Source of the DNA: Synergistales bacterium
GTDB taxonomy: Bacteria; Synergistota; Synergistia; Synergistales; Aminiphilaceae
DNA length: 37,114 nt
Assembly (NCBI GenBank): GCA_021736445.1
Contig: JAIPGA010000017.1
Span: 1-37,114, forward strand
Reading direction: 5' to 3'
In this document: positions 1 to 8,152 of the stretch, one piece after another
Numbering within the stretch: the stretch's first letter is position 1
Layout: the number at the start of each line of letters is the position of its first letter
The notes under the pieces: model-generated
Database searches by the model: none
What the model was told of the DNA's origin: nothing
The model's input: the letters and a program-made list of their open reading frames with translations, nothing else
Program-made: the position numbers and the translations under genes

Positions 1-288
1 GGCGGTGTGGCGGGGGACCTCCCCCAAAAGATAACGCGATCCATTGTCGGGGCCGCCCTCAACGCAGGCGTTGTGGAAAAAAAGCGGGCGGAGATGCACG
101 CCCTGATGCACGCCGCCATGGAAGCGATGAACAGTTTTATGGTCATGAGCATGCTGGAAGCGAGTGTGGGAGCAAAGATCGCGATCGTACGCAACGAAGG
201 GTGGATCGCGGTGGCAGTCATGGGCGATACAGCCTATCATGCCGTCGCCCACCATGAACGCTGCGGCCTGGGCGTTATGCATATATGA
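1..288 (+). CDS. HutP-family RNA-binding regulator (5' end outside window)
   Basis: The frame is open at the left edge and ends at TGA 286-288, so only the C-terminal 95 residues are visible. In Bacillus subtilis HutP is a histidine- and Mg2+-dependent RNA-binding antiterminator of the histidine-utilisation operon. The match, from memory of that protein, covers most of the visible part. It includes the HALxHAxMEA helix (visible residues 33-42), the core AKIAIVR...GWIAVAVMG and the ending CGLGVMHI. The two helix histidines (visible 33 and 37) and the one before ERCG (85) fall where HutP has its metal-binding His73, His77 and His138. No hut gene lies in this window. In Synergistota-like genomes HutP-family proteins may control other genes, so no target is claimed. 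The family call is fairly firm; the ligand is unknown. Confidence 0.8.
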   Translation, partial: GGVAGDLPQKITRSIVGAALNAGVVEKKRAEMHALMHAAMEAMNSFMVMSMLEASVGAKIAIVRNEGWIAVAVMGDTAYHAVAHHERCGLGVMHI

Positions 289-290
289 CC

Positions 291-320
291 TTGTCGATCC
301 GATGTTGTCTGTGCTACAGT
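291..320 (+). promoter_or_regulatory. Possible sigma-A type promoter for rpmE
   Basis: TTGTCG (291-296) and TACAGT (315-320) are separated by 18 nt, in the 74-nt gap between the hutP-like gene and rpmE. Both boxes deviate from consensus, so this is a tentative call. Confidence 0.3.
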
Positions 321-362
321 ATATCTTCGTGAATTACCTGCCCCGAATGGAGGTGTGAACGT

Positions 363-599
363 ATGAAAGAAAAGATCCATCCCGAATACGGTGAGTGTAC
401 CGTTGTATGCAGCTGCGGGAACACCTTTGAGACCCGCTCTACCCAGAAGGAACTGAAAGTGGCCGTCTGCTCTGAATGCCATCCTTTCTATACAGGCAAA
501 AAAGGAAAGGTCGCTCAGGCCGGCAGGGTGGAAAAGTTCCAAAGGAAGTACGCCAAAGCCAGGTATACAGGCAAAGGCGCAACACAGGACGAACAGTGA
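363..599 (+). CDS. rpmE: 50S ribosomal protein L31, zinc-binding type
   Basis: This encodes 78 aa, a normal length for bacterial L31, a protein of the large ribosomal subunit that contributes to the bridge with the small subunit. It is the zinc-ribbon (C+) form: the pairs Cys16-x-Cys18 and Cys36-xx-Cys39 are present. The N-terminus ([19 protein letters not shown]) and the HPFYTGKKG stretch are typical of the family. An ATG at 363 follows a GGAGGTG Shine-Dalgarno sequence at about 350-356. A hairpin follows the stop codon, so the gene may be transcribed partly on its own. The C+ form suggests that a zinc-free paralogue, if the organism has one, lies elsewhere. Confidence 0.97.
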   Translation: MKEKIHPEYGECTVVCSCGNTFETRSTQKELKVAVCSECHPFYTGKKGKVAQAGRVEKFQRKYAKARYTGKGATQDEQ

Positions 600-601
600 C
601 C

Positions 602-636
602 ATGGAGGGGGGATCACCTCCCTCCATCCTTAATTT
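602..636 (+). terminator. Hairpin after rpmE, weak T-tract
   Basis: ATGGAGGG (602-609) pairs with CCCTCCAT (620-627), and inner G-C pairs close an ATCA loop. The following bases (CCTTAATTTACTC) are only moderately T-rich, so termination may be partial and thyX may be reached by read-through. Confidence 0.5.
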
Positions 637-669
637 ACTCTATAGATGGGTGTGAGGAGAGATCGGGAA

Positions 670-1377
670 ATGTCTCTCAATGTTCGGCTTTTGTCTCATA
701 CACCTTCTCCGGATGTGGTGATAGCAGGTGCGGCTCGGCTTTGTTACAGTCAGTCCCATGCCGTATTGGCTGTCGACGAGGTCCATCGCGAGGAAAAGAA
801 GATGCAAGCCTTTGTGCAACGGCTGCGGCGAAGCGGCCATATGTCTCCCTTCGAACATGCCACCTTCACATTTGCCGTAGACGGCCTCAGCAGGGTTACC
901 TCACACCAGCTGGTCCGGCATAGAATCGCAAGCTTCAGCCAGCAGAGCCAGCGGTATGTGTCGCAGAGCGAGGTGGATATCGTCTGCCCACCTTGCGTAC
1001 GCGATAATCCGGAAGCCTCCAGGCTCTTCCGTCAGATATCGGAAGACGCCCACAACGCATACAGACGGTTGCAGGAATTGGGCATCCCTAAAGAGGACGC
1101 ACGGTACCTCCTCCCCCATGGGTGGCAGACCCATCTGATTATGACCATGAACGCACGGGAGCTACATCATTTCTTTTCGCTCCGGCTCTGCCGCAGAGCG
1201 CAGTGGGAGATCCGGATGTTGGCGGGAAGGATGCTCAGGAGGGTTCGCGAGGTTGCGCCGCTCTGTTTCGAGGTTGCAGGTCCTTCCTGTGTTGTCGAGG
1301 GACAGTGCAACGAACAGCAGCCATGTGAAAAACCATTTCGATCTACGGAGGAGCTGTTAGATGAAACGGATCATTAG
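670..1377 (+). CDS. thyX: Flavin-dependent thymidylate synthase
   Basis: ThyX makes dTMP from dUMP, using FAD, NADPH and methylenetetrahydrofolate; it is the alternative to ThyA. The 235-aa product carries the ThyX signature RHRIASFSQQSQR at residues 83-95 (RHRxxS core), preceded by SPFEHATFTF. Further on, AREL and LRLCRRAQWEIR match the substrate-binding region. An in-frame ATG exists at 646, but the ATG at 670 fits better: GAGGAG lies about 10 nt upstream and the family usually begins close to the VRLLSHTP strand. The 3' end overlaps the next gene by 17 nt, suggesting translational coupling. The enzyme suits an anaerobe, because ThyX does not produce dihydrofolate and needs no dihydrofolate reductase for recycling. 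Confidence 0.95.
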   Translation: MSLNVRLLSHTPSPDVVIAGAARLCYSQSHAVLAVDEVHREEKKMQAFVQRLRRSGHMSPFEHATFTFAVDGLSRVTSHQLVRHRIASFSQQSQRYVSQSEVDIVCPPCVRDNPEASRLFRQISEDAHNAYRRLQELGIPKEDARYLLPHGWQTHLIMTMNARELHHFFSLRLCRRAQWEIRMLAGRMLRRVREVAPLCFEVAGPSCVVEGQCNEQQPCEKPFRSTEELLDETDH

Positions 1378-2320
1378 AGTGCTTTCTGCTCTTGTCTGTC
1401 TGGTCGCCACTGCCGAAAAACGCATACCCGTTGGTGGACAGGCAGTCATCGAAGGGGTGTTGATGAAAGGCCCGCAGGACTGGGGGCTCTCCGTGAGAAA
1501 GCCAGACGGAGGGATCTGGCATTCCAGGTGGAGTCAGAGAAACTGGAGCAAAAAGGGCATATGGCGCCTGCCCATCTTCAGGGGCGTGGCCACCATGGCT
1601 GAAATGCTCTCCATGGGCATGAAGGCACTCACCAAGTCGGCGCACATCGCTTTGGGCGAAGAGGAGTCCTTTACCTTCCGGGATATCCTGCTTGCTGTCT
1701 CCGTGGCGCTTCTTGCTGTGGTCGGCCTCTTCATCCTTCTCCCTGTTGTCCTGGCCGATCACATCGCTCCCTATGTCACCCAGGCTCCAGCCTTCCGACA
1801 CATCCTGGAGGGGGTCTTCCGAGCCGCTGTTTTTGTGGGCTATGTGGCTGTGATCGGCCTGTGGAAAGACATGCAGCGGGTCTTTGCCTACCACGGAGCG
1901 GAACACAAAACAATCAACAGCTACGAAGCGGGGGATCCCCTGGAACCGGAAAGGGTGATGGAGTCCTCGCGGATTCACCGCCGTTGCGGAACCTCCTTTA
2001 TTCTTGTCGTCGTGGTGGTGAGTATCGTCGTGTTTTCGATCGCCGAAGGGGAATCCTTTGCCATGCGTATCCTGAGCCGGATTGTACTGCTGCCGCTGGT
2101 GGTAGGGATATCCTACGAGTTTATACGATGGTGCGGAAATTCGTCGGGACTGGGGGCATTCCTCATCAAACCGGCGCTTTGCCTCCAGTATCTTACGACC
2201 CGCGAACCGGACCTCGAGCAGGTTGCCATAGGGATCGATTCACTCCAGACCGCCCTTGGAACGGAAGAAAGCAACCCTCCTCCGGATGGTACCCAAGAGG
2301 AAGCCCCTTCCGCCACCTAA
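1361..2320 (+). CDS. DUF1385 family multi-spanning membrane protein (YqhQ-like)
   Basis: This 319-aa protein has the family's three conserved blocks: GGQAVIEGVLMKGP at 25-38, YHGAEHKT at 177-184 and HRRCGTSF at 206-213. The His/Glu-rich motifs are why this family is thought to bind metal, but no reaction is established. Hydrophobic segments lie at about 110-133, 152-168, 212-228 and 233-250. The C-terminal 40 residues are polar. The ATG at 1361 overlaps thyX and has a GGAGGAG ribosome-binding site at 1348-1354. A position just ahead of prfA-prmC is common for this family in Firmicutes and related phyla, which supports the identification but does not reveal function. Confidence 0.85.
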   Translation: MKRIIRVLSALVCLVATAEKRIPVGGQAVIEGVLMKGPQDWGLSVRKPDGGIWHSRWSQRNWSKKGIWRLPIFRGVATMAEMLSMGMKALTKSAHIALGEEESFTFRDILLAVSVALLAVVGLFILLPVVLADHIAPYVTQAPAFRHILEGVFRAAVFVGYVAVIGLWKDMQRVFAYHGAEHKTINSYEAGDPLEPERVMESSRIHRRCGTSFILVVVVVSIVVFSIAEGESFAMRILSRIVLLPLVVGISYEFIRWCGNSSGLGAFLIKPALCLQYLTTREPDLEQVAIGIDSLQTALGTEESNPPPDGTQEEAPSAT

Positions 2321-2393
2321 ACTCATAACGGACCTGACTGGAAATATCCCCGGAGGAAAGCAGAAACGCCGGTTTGTACAGGAGGAAGGGTAA

Positions 2394-3473
2394 ATGGATT
2401 TAACACACAAACTAGAGGAAGTAGAGCGACTCTATGGGGAACTGGAGCAAAAGCTCGGTGATCCCGAGATCGCCTCCAATCCGCAGGAAGTACATCATCT
2501 TGCCAAAAAGCACGCCGATCTCAAACAGATTGTAGAAACCTACAGGGAGTACAAGCTTCAGCTGGCCTGCCTCGAGGAGACCCGGGAATTGCTCGACAGC
2601 CCTGAAGAGGAGATGAGAGAACTGGCGCAGGGTGAGGTCGAAGAGCTGGAGGAGACCACGGAGACACTCCACAGGCGGTTGAAACTGCTTCTCCTCCCGA
2701 AGGACCCCAACGACGAAAAGAATGTCATCGTGGAAATCAGGAGTGGAGCGGGTGGAGAGGAAGCGGCACTGTTTGCCGCCACGCTCTTTCGCATGTATAC
2801 CCGCTTTGCGGAGCGTCAGGGATGGGGTACGGAGGTTCTGGATTCCAGTGAAACCGGTATCGGCGGCCTGAAAGAGATCGTCTTCCGTATCGATGGTGCA
2901 GGCGCCTACAGCCAGTTCAAATACGAGAGCGGCGTGCATCGGGTTCAGCGGGTTCCTGCCACGGAGTCGTCTGGACGGATCCACACCTCCACCTGTACCG
3001 TAGCGGTGCTGCCCGAGGTGGAAGATGTCGAGGTAGAGGTGCGGAATGAAGACCTCCGGATCGACACCTTCAGAGCCAGTGGAGCAGGAGGCCAGCACGT
3101 GAACATGACCGACTCCGCGGTGCGGATCACCCACGAACCTTCGGGAATTGTGGTTTCCTGCCAGGACGAACGGTCGCAGCTCAAGAACAGGACAAAGGCC
3201 ATGAAGCTGCTCCGTGCCAAGCTCTACGATCTGGAACTCCGGGAACAGCAAAACGCCCAGGCAGCGGAACGGAAGGGACAGGTGGGAACCGGTGATCGAT
3301 CGGAACGGATCCGTACCTACAACTTCCCCCAGAACCGGGTTACCGACCATCGGATCGGGCTGACGCTCCACAAGCTGGAGCAGATGCTCGAAGGAGACAT
3401 CTACGAAATGGTGGACTCCCTGGTGATGGCCGAGCAGACAGCGAAACTCCAGGAGATGGAAGCTGCTTCGTGA
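2394..3473 (+). CDS. prfA: Peptide chain release factor 1
   Basis: RF1 recognises UAA and UAG stop codons in the ribosomal A site and triggers peptide release. The 359-aa product has normal length. The codon-recognition tripeptide is PAT (188-190, within [17 protein letters not shown]), which marks RF1 rather than RF2. The catalytic GGQ is at 232-234 ([16 protein letters not shown]). The N-terminal coiled-coil domain occupies about residues 1-100. The ATG at 2394 follows an AGGAGGAAGG ribosome-binding site. The stop codon overlaps the GTG start of prmC, whose product methylates the GGQ glutamine, so enzyme and substrate are made together. Confidence 0.98.
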   Translation: MDLTHKLEEVERLYGELEQKLGDPEIASNPQEVHHLAKKHADLKQIVETYREYKLQLACLEETRELLDSPEEEMRELAQGEVEELEETTETLHRRLKLLLLPKDPNDEKNVIVEIRSGAGGEEAALFAATLFRMYTRFAERQGWGTEVLDSSETGIGGLKEIVFRIDGAGAYSQFKYESGVHRVQRVPATESSGRIHTSTCTVAVLPEVEDVEVEVRNEDLRIDTFRASGAGGQHVNMTDSAVRITHEPSGIVVSCQDERSQLKNRTKAMKLLRAKLYDLELREQQNAQAAERKGQVGTGDRSERIRTYNFPQNRVTDHRIGLTLHKLEQMLEGDIYEMVDSLVMAEQTAKLQEMEAAS

Positions 3474-4315
3474 ATATCGCAAAAGCAAGGCATTGGCTTC
3501 GCCGCACGCTGCAGCAGTACGACATTGACAACAGCATACGCGAATCCATTCTGATTCTTGAGATTGTCACGGGAAGGAACGAAGCCTATCTGCGGGCCCA
3601 CGAGAATGAGCGGCTCAGTCCCGAACAGCAGGGCCGCCTCCTGGAGATTCTTGACCGGCGCTGCCGTCACGAACCGCTGGCCTATATCGAGGGCGAACAG
3701 GCCTTTTTCGGCCGGACCTTTCGGGTGGGACCAGGGTGCCTTGTTCCACGGCCGGAGACGGAGCTGCTGGTAGAGCATCTCTGCTCCTTGATCTCACCAG
3801 AGGGAATGGTGATAGATTGGGGCACGGGCAGCGGATGTATAGCGATCAGCATCCTGGGAGCGATTCCGGAAGCGCAGGCGGTAGCGGTAGACTGTTCGCC
3901 CCTGGCGCTCGGATACGCCTGGGAGAATGCGCGACGACAGAAGGTAGAGCGACGACTGCTCCTCTGGCATTCGGCAAGGGTAGGAGACATGCCCCCTTCC
4001 GCGTCGAAACCCTCTTTGCTTGTCAGCAATCCTCCCTACATCCCGACCTCCGAAACGGCGCGCCTCATGCCTGAGGTTGCCCGGTACGAGCCCCTACGGG
4101 CGCTTGACGGAGGTGAAGACGGTCTCTGGTTCGCAAAACAGCTGCTGCAGTGGGCTGGAGCAAATCTGGCTCATGGAGGCCTCGCGGCACTGGAAATCGG
4201 AGGCCAGTCGCAGTTGACGGAACTCAGGAGATATGCGCCCACTGCACTGGTTTTGGCAGAAGCTATCAATGACTATAACGGCATTGAGAGAATAGCAATA
4301 TGGAAACACATCTAA
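3470..4315 (+). CDS. prmC: Release factor glutamine N5-methyltransferase
   Basis: PrmC (HemK) transfers a methyl group from SAM to the GGQ glutamine of RF1 and RF2, raising termination efficiency. The 281-aa product has the helical N-terminal substrate-binding domain (about 1-80), the RPETE block (94-98), SAM motif I DWGTGSGC (116-123) and the catalytic NPPY (187-190, [11 protein letters not shown]). The start is GTG 3470, overlapping the prfA TGA (GTGA). No ATG in frame gives a full N-terminal domain, so the GTG is well supported. Confidence 0.96.
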   Translation: MNIAKARHWLRRTLQQYDIDNSIRESILILEIVTGRNEAYLRAHENERLSPEQQGRLLEILDRRCRHEPLAYIEGEQAFFGRTFRVGPGCLVPRPETELLVEHLCSLISPEGMVIDWGTGSGCIAISILGAIPEAQAVAVDCSPLALGYAWENARRQKVERRLLLWHSARVGDMPPSASKPSLLVSNPPYIPTSETARLMPEVARYEPLRALDGGEDGLWFAKQLLQWAGANLAHGGLAALEIGGQSQLTELRRYAPTALVLAEAINDYNGIERIAIWKHI

Positions 4316-4374
4316 CAAACAGGTATTGAATATTTTCTAAAAGGAATAGTACAGCTAAAAGGAGGTTGTTGTGA

Positions 4375-5559
4375 ATGGAAAAGCGTGAACTGGTCATTAT
4401 CGGGGCGGGTCCAGCCGGCATGTCGGCAGCCATATACGGCAAACGTTCCGGCCTTGATGTGCTCCTGCTGGAACAGGGCATGCCCGGCGGACAGGTCAAT
4501 ATCACCGATGAAATCGAGAATTGGCCGGGAGTCCAGCACGCCTCCGGGCCGGAACTGGTTGACAGCTTTCGCAAGCATGCGGAGAAATTCGGCACCGAAT
4601 TTCGTGAAGCCGATGTGAAGTCCGTTGAGCTGCGGGACGGTGAAAAGGTCGTCGTTACGGACCAGGGAGAGCTGCAGGCGGAAGCTGTTATTGTCGCTAC
4701 CGGTGCGAGTTTCCGGAAACTCGGATGTCCCGGAGAGAGCGACTATACAGGCCGTGGCGTAAGCTACTGCGCCGTCTGCGACGGTGCGTTCTTTGAAGAG
4801 CAGACCATCGCCGTGATCGGAGGAGGGAACACCGCGGTCGAGGAGGCGGTCTATCTCACTCAGTTTGCGGAAAAGGTGTACATTATCCACCGTCGGGATA
4901 GCTTTAGAGCCGATCGCGTAGCGATCGAGCAGGCTATGTCCAACGACAGGATCGTTCCCGTCTGGAACAGTGTGGTCGAATCGATCCAGGGGACGGACAT
5001 GGTGGAGAAGGTGGTGCTCCGTAACACCAAAACGGGAGAGACCAGCGAGCTGCCGGTAGCCGGAGTCTTTGTCTTTGTGGGATCCACCCCCAACGACGAA
5101 GCGGTACGAGGCCTTCTGGAAAGCAGCAAGGGTGGCTGGATCACAACGAAGGAATCCATGGAAACCTCCGTAGAGGGAATCTTCGCCGCCGGCGACGTAC
5201 GCGACAAATTTCTCCGACAGGTCGTTACCGCAGCCTCGGACGGTGCTGTAGCAGCAATGGCAGCCTACGGATACATCTCCCAGCAGCTGCATCTCCGGAG
5301 CACCCTGCTGGAACCCGAGGAAACCACGGCTTTCTTCTACTCCAGCATTGACGAAAAACAGGCGCATCTTTCCGCGGAACTGGAAACCTGGCTTGACGAA
5401 AACGGGAAAGAGCTTACCCTTATTGATGGGTACACGAATGCTCGAATGGCAGAAAAACTTGACCTGGAGAAGATGCCCGTTTTGGTCAAATTCAAAAGGG
5501 GCGCCGTGGAGTCCGCAACGGTGGTCCATTCATTGGAAGACATCAAGTCCCAGCTCTAG
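4375..5559 (+). CDS. trxB: Thioredoxin reductase with redox-dead thioredoxin-like C-terminal domain
   Basis: Residues 1-310 are a complete low-molecular-weight thioredoxin reductase, which uses NADPH and FAD to reduce thioredoxin. It has the FAD loop GAGPAGMSAA (10-19), redox-active CAVC (132-135), NADPH loop GGGNTA (149-154), HRRDSFRA (172-179, the arginine pattern of NADPH users) and the closing FAD motif AAGDVRDKFLRQ (271-282). The protein is 394 aa, about 80 longer than usual. Residues 316-394 read as a thioredoxin fold: a first strand, a central helix, and MPVLVKFKRG (367-376) in the place of the cis-proline strand. The CxxC site is replaced by SSIDEKQ, so the domain cannot do dithiol chemistry. 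The ATG at 4375 has AGGAGG upstream. A strong terminator follows. The reductase call is firm; the role of the extension is unknown. Confidence 0.93.
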   Translation: MEKRELVIIGAGPAGMSAAIYGKRSGLDVLLLEQGMPGGQVNITDEIENWPGVQHASGPELVDSFRKHAEKFGTEFREADVKSVELRDGEKVVVTDQGELQAEAVIVATGASFRKLGCPGESDYTGRGVSYCAVCDGAFFEEQTIAVIGGGNTAVEEAVYLTQFAEKVYIIHRRDSFRADRVAIEQAMSNDRIVPVWNSVVESIQGTDMVEKVVLRNTKTGETSELPVAGVFVFVGSTPNDEAVRGLLESSKGGWITTKESMETSVEGIFAAGDVRDKFLRQVVTAASDGAVAAMAAYGYISQQLHLRSTLLEPEETTAFFYSSIDEKQAHLSAELETWLDENGKELTLIDGYTNARMAEKLDLEKMPVLVKFKRGAVESATVVHSLEDIKSQL

Positions 5560-5586
5560 AATAGATCAAGACCCTGGGCTGACCGG

Positions 5587-5620
5587 GCGGGTGGCCTGAT
5601 TTGGCCCCCGCTCTCTTTTT
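5587..5620 (+). terminator. Rho-independent terminator after trxB
   Basis: GCGGG (5587-5591) plus GGCC (5593-5596) pair with GGCC (5603-5606) plus CCCGC (5607-5611), leaving one bulged T and a TGATTT loop. TCTCTTTTT follows at 5612-5620. The 3' arm also carries the -35 box of the next promoter. Confidence 0.85.
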
Positions 5621-5629
5621 ATCTATAAT
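5601..5629 (+). promoter_or_regulatory. Sigma-A type promoter for the pfkB-like operon
   Basis: TTGGCC (5601-5606) and a perfect TATAAT (5624-5629) are separated by 17 nt. The start site is predicted near 5636, leaving a leader of only about 22 nt before the GTG. The -35 box lies inside the terminator hairpin of trxB. Confidence 0.7.
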
Positions 5630-5657
5630 GCGAAGGTAGAAGGCGAGGTGAGAGAGA

Positions 5658-6590
5658 GTGATCGTAACTGTAACGCTGAACCCGGCAGTTGACGAAGAGT
5701 ATCTGTTGCCCGAGTTCACCCCGGGCGGCTGGTCCCGTGCGAATAAGGTTGTCCGTTCTCCGGGAGGAAAGGGCATCAACGTTTCCATGGTGCTCTCTCA
5801 GTTAGGCGTCGAATCGGCCGCGATGGGGTTTCTCGCAGGATTCAACGGGGAATATATCCGTGATGCCCTGCGGCGGGAACGGATCGCGACGAATTTCGTC
5901 CATGTGCCTGGCGAAACCAGAACAAATGTGTACATTGTTGATGAAATAGGGCATGTGGAAACGGGGATCGCCGAGTTAGGCCCCTACATCCCCGAAGAGG
6001 CGATCAAGCGCTTTGAAACCAACTTTGAGCGGATGCTCCATCGGGCGGAGCTGGTCAGCATTGGTGGTTCACTGCCTCCCGGCGTACCCCAGGATGCCTA
6101 CCGGGATCTGATTGACCTGGCGAACGCCAAGGGAATTCCGACCTGTGTCGATGCAGCCGGTGCATCCCTCATGGCGGCCATCGAGAAGGGTCCTACCATA
6201 GCAAAGGTAGACCATCGTTTTATGTCAAAAATGGCGGGGGTTCCTTTGACCTCGCTTGACAACCTGATTGACATTGTCTCAAAGGTACATGACCATGGGG
6301 TACAGTACGCCGTGACATCCTACCGCACTTACGGCGACGTGTTCTTCACTCCTGAAGGTATCTTTCTTGCCGAACTGGAGCGACGGAGAGTGGTTTCCCT
6401 TTTCGGAGCCAGTGACGCGCTCATCGGCGGTATGCTCCTGGCCTACCAGGAGGGAATGGACATCCAGGAGGGAATCCGCTTCTGCATGGCCTGCGCCTGG
6501 CAGGATTCACTGCAGGTTGAAAAGGGAGTCAGTACTCGGGAGGCTGTGGAAGAGCTGATGCCAAAGGTCCGCGTTGAAAAACTGGATTAG
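5658..6590 (+). CDS. Atypical PfkB-family kinase (1-phosphofructokinase-like)
   Basis: This 310-aa protein has the length and N-terminal half of the FruK/LacC branch, whose members phosphorylate sugar phosphates with ATP: TVTLNPAVD (4-12), GGKGIN (36-41), ETRTN (86-90) and GGSLPPGVP (136-144). The ATP-side half has drifted. The usual KPNxxE block reads AKVDHRFMSK (182-191), VSLGxxGA reads VTSYRTYGDV (219-228), and the anion-hole GAGD reads GASD (250-253). The catalytic aspartate (253) is kept. It may therefore be an active kinase with unusual nucleotide or substrate use, or a sensor. It starts at GTG 5658 behind a purine-rich site and is followed 20 nt later by a CBS-domain gene, which would fit adenylate-linked control. 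Family is firm; substrate is unknown. Confidence 0.82.
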   Translation: MIVTVTLNPAVDEEYLLPEFTPGGWSRANKVVRSPGGKGINVSMVLSQLGVESAAMGFLAGFNGEYIRDALRRERIATNFVHVPGETRTNVYIVDEIGHVETGIAELGPYIPEEAIKRFETNFERMLHRAELVSIGGSLPPGVPQDAYRDLIDLANAKGIPTCVDAAGASLMAAIEKGPTIAKVDHRFMSKMAGVPLTSLDNLIDIVSKVHDHGVQYAVTSYRTYGDVFFTPEGIFLAELERRRVVSLFGASDALIGGMLLAYQEGMDIQEGIRFCMACAWQDSLQVEKGVSTREAVEELMPKVRVEKLD

Positions 6591-6610
6591 ATGATGGAGG
6601 AGCAGATGCC

Positions 6611-7075
6611 ATGAAGCTAGCTGAGGTAATGGACCGTGATCTAAGCGCGATTACCAGGGACACACTGCTGGGTGAGGCGATTGAGATTCTCTGCAGGCAC
6701 AGGCTCTCAGGCATTCCCGTTGTGGACAGTGTCAACAAGGTTGTAGGGTTCATCAGCGAGAAGGACATCGTCAAGGCTGCGCTCCCCGGGTACTTCGAGT
6801 ACCTTCGCGATTCATCATTCATTCCGGATTTCGGCCAGTTCCATAATCGCCTGCACAAAATCAGCCGGGAACCTGTCGAAAAGTATATGATCTCTGATGT
6901 TGCAACCTTTTCAGAGGATGACAGCGATTTTTCCGTAGCGATGGTGCTGATTCAGAAGAACTTCAAACGCGCCCCTGTGGTGCAGAACGGGGAGCTTGTA
7001 GGCATCGTGAACAGGGCGGACTTGCTGGAACGCATTATGTCCAGTGACGAAGAAAAAAAGCATCATTCGGAGTAA
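6611..7075 (+). CDS. Tandem CBS-domain protein
   Basis: The 154-aa protein consists only of a CBS pair (Bateman module). CBS1 spans about 1-58 (VMDRDLSAITRD, GIPVVDSVNKVVGFISEKDIV) and CBS2 about 88-145 (YMISDVATFSEDD, RAPVVQNGELVGIVNRADLLERI). A 30-residue polar linker separates them, longer than in minimal Bateman proteins. CBS pairs commonly bind AMP, ATP or SAM and regulate partner proteins; no ligand can be read from the sequence. It sits between the PfkB-like gene and the phosphatase. Its stop TAA overlaps the next ATG (TAATG), so all three are probably one transcript. A cytoplasmic stand-alone regulator is the safest description. Confidence 0.88.
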   Translation: MKLAEVMDRDLSAITRDTLLGEAIEILCRHRLSGIPVVDSVNKVVGFISEKDIVKAALPGYFEYLRDSSFIPDFGQFHNRLHKISREPVEKYMISDVATFSEDDSDFSVAMVLIQKNFKRAPVVQNGELVGIVNRADLLERIMSSDEEKKHHSE

Positions 7076-7560
7076 TGAAGATCCTCCTGTTCGTCTGTAC
7101 GGGAAACACCTGCCGCAGCCCAATGGCCGAAGCGTTCTGCCGAAAATGGTTGTGCCAATACGGCCTGCAGGAATGCTACTCCTGTTGGTCGGCAGGCCTG
7201 TTCGCGATTCCCGGGATGCCCGCCGCGCCGCACGCACAGGTGGCGATGGAAGAGCGGGCACTGAGCCTGCTTACCCACCGATCCAGACGCCTCGAAGAAA
7301 CGATGGTGCATCGATCATGGCTGGTTCTTGGATTGACGGAGGAACATGCATGGAGAATGAAGTCCCGATTCCCCCGACAGGAGGCAAAGATCTTCTCGCT
7401 CGGGGGCTACCTGTCGGAGTATGCCTGTTCGCAAGTCCCGACAACCAGGCGGACTGCGGACATCCCTGACCCCTACGGAAGCTCTCTGGAATGCTACAGA
7501 ATGGTTGCTGAAGAGCTGAACCAGGCTGTCAGTTCCCTGGTGGCATGTTTACGAGAGTAG
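7075..7560 (+). CDS. Low-molecular-weight phosphatase, YwlE-like (probable protein-arginine phosphatase)
   Basis: The 161-aa product has the LMW-PTP loop CTGNTCRSP (8-16) with nucleophile Cys8 and Arg14, and the general-acid motif DPYG (132-135). The Thr at position 12, directly before the second Cys, matches the loop of B. subtilis YwlE, where this Thr shifts specificity from phosphotyrosine to phosphoarginine. The GTP cyclohydrolase-like or arsenate reductase relatives lack this loop. In Firmicutes YwlE opposes the arginine kinase McsB, but no mcsB is visible here, so the arginine specificity is an inference from the loop. The ATG overlaps the previous stop codon. Confidence 0.82.
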   Translation: MKILLFVCTGNTCRSPMAEAFCRKWLCQYGLQECYSCWSAGLFAIPGMPAAPHAQVAMEERALSLLTHRSRRLEETMVHRSWLVLGLTEEHAWRMKSRFPRQEAKIFSLGGYLSEYACSQVPTTRRTADIPDPYGSSLECYRMVAEELNQAVSSLVACLRE

Positions 7561-7591
7561 GGTACCGCCCTCCATTTGCTTCCTGTAGAGG

Positions 7592-7619
7592 TAAATGGGC
7601 GCGCCCCAGCAACCGATAC
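7592..7619 (+). promoter_or_regulatory. Possible flagellar sigma-28 (SigD/FliA) promoter for fliS
   Basis: TAAA (7592-7595), a 16-nt GC-rich spacer and ACCGATAC (7612-7619) resemble the class TAAA-N15-GCCGATAA. The spacer is one base long and two -10 bases differ. Its position 24 nt ahead of fliS, a flagellar gene, makes it plausible. Confidence 0.45.
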
Positions 7620-7642
7620 CCACTGCAGGGGGGATAATCGTC

Positions 7643-8152
7643 ATGAGTATGAGCATGCAGGATGCCCAGAACGCCTATCAGACGAACCAGATTCAGACCG
7701 CTTCGAGAGAGCAGCTGTTACTCCTTACCTACGATATTGGGATCAGGGCCTGCCTCCATGCCGAGAAGGCAATCGAGGCAAGGGATGTCGAATCCAGCAA
7801 CACCTTGTTGAAAAAGGCTCAGGACGTTATCCGAGAACTCATGGTGACCCTGGACACGGAAAACGGGGGCGATTTTGCACAGCAACTGATGAGCCTCTAC
7901 GAATTTATGTTCTATCAGCTCGTTGAGGCCAATGTGGAAAAGACAGGCGACAAGGTTGCCTCTGTACGGGAGATGCTGCAAGAACTGCGGGATACCTGGA
8001 AAGAGGCAATGGATCAGATGGCCGATCAGCAACCCAAAGAGTCGCAATGGTCCAGCGAAGGCGGCATGTACGACGGAACAGCCACTGCGAATCAGCAGCG
8101 TCGTGCTCCTGCAAGCGTTCCCAAAGGAGGGGGCTTTAGTGTTGCCGGATGA
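7643..8152 (+). CDS. fliS: Flagellar export chaperone FliS
   Basis: FliS binds the C-terminus of flagellin in the cytoplasm, prevents early polymerisation and hands it to the flagellar export gate. The 169-aa product has the family N-terminus (AQNAYQTNQIQTASREQLLLLTYD) and the helical bundle up to about residue 125. The polar tail after that is longer than usual. An earlier in-frame ATG at 7595 exists, but it lies inside the putative promoter. The ATG at 7643 follows AGGGGGG and gives a standard FliS N-terminus. The gene overlaps flgN by 14 nt. fliD and flagellin genes, the usual neighbours, are absent. Confidence 0.93.
   Translation: MSMSMQDAQNAYQTNQIQTASREQLLLLTYDIGIRACLHAEKAIEARDVESSNTLLKKAQDVIRELMVTLDTENGGDFAQQLMSLYEFMFYQLVEANVEKTGDKVASVREMLQELRDTWKEAMDQMADQQPKESQWSSEGGMYDGTATANQQRRAPASVPKGGGFSVAG

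Noticed and set aside
5637-5658. TAG/GAG triplets in the short leader of the pfkB-like gene, resembling a TRAP site.
   Set aside because: Only three or four triplets with irregular spacing are present; purine-rich ribosome-binding sites give such patterns by chance.
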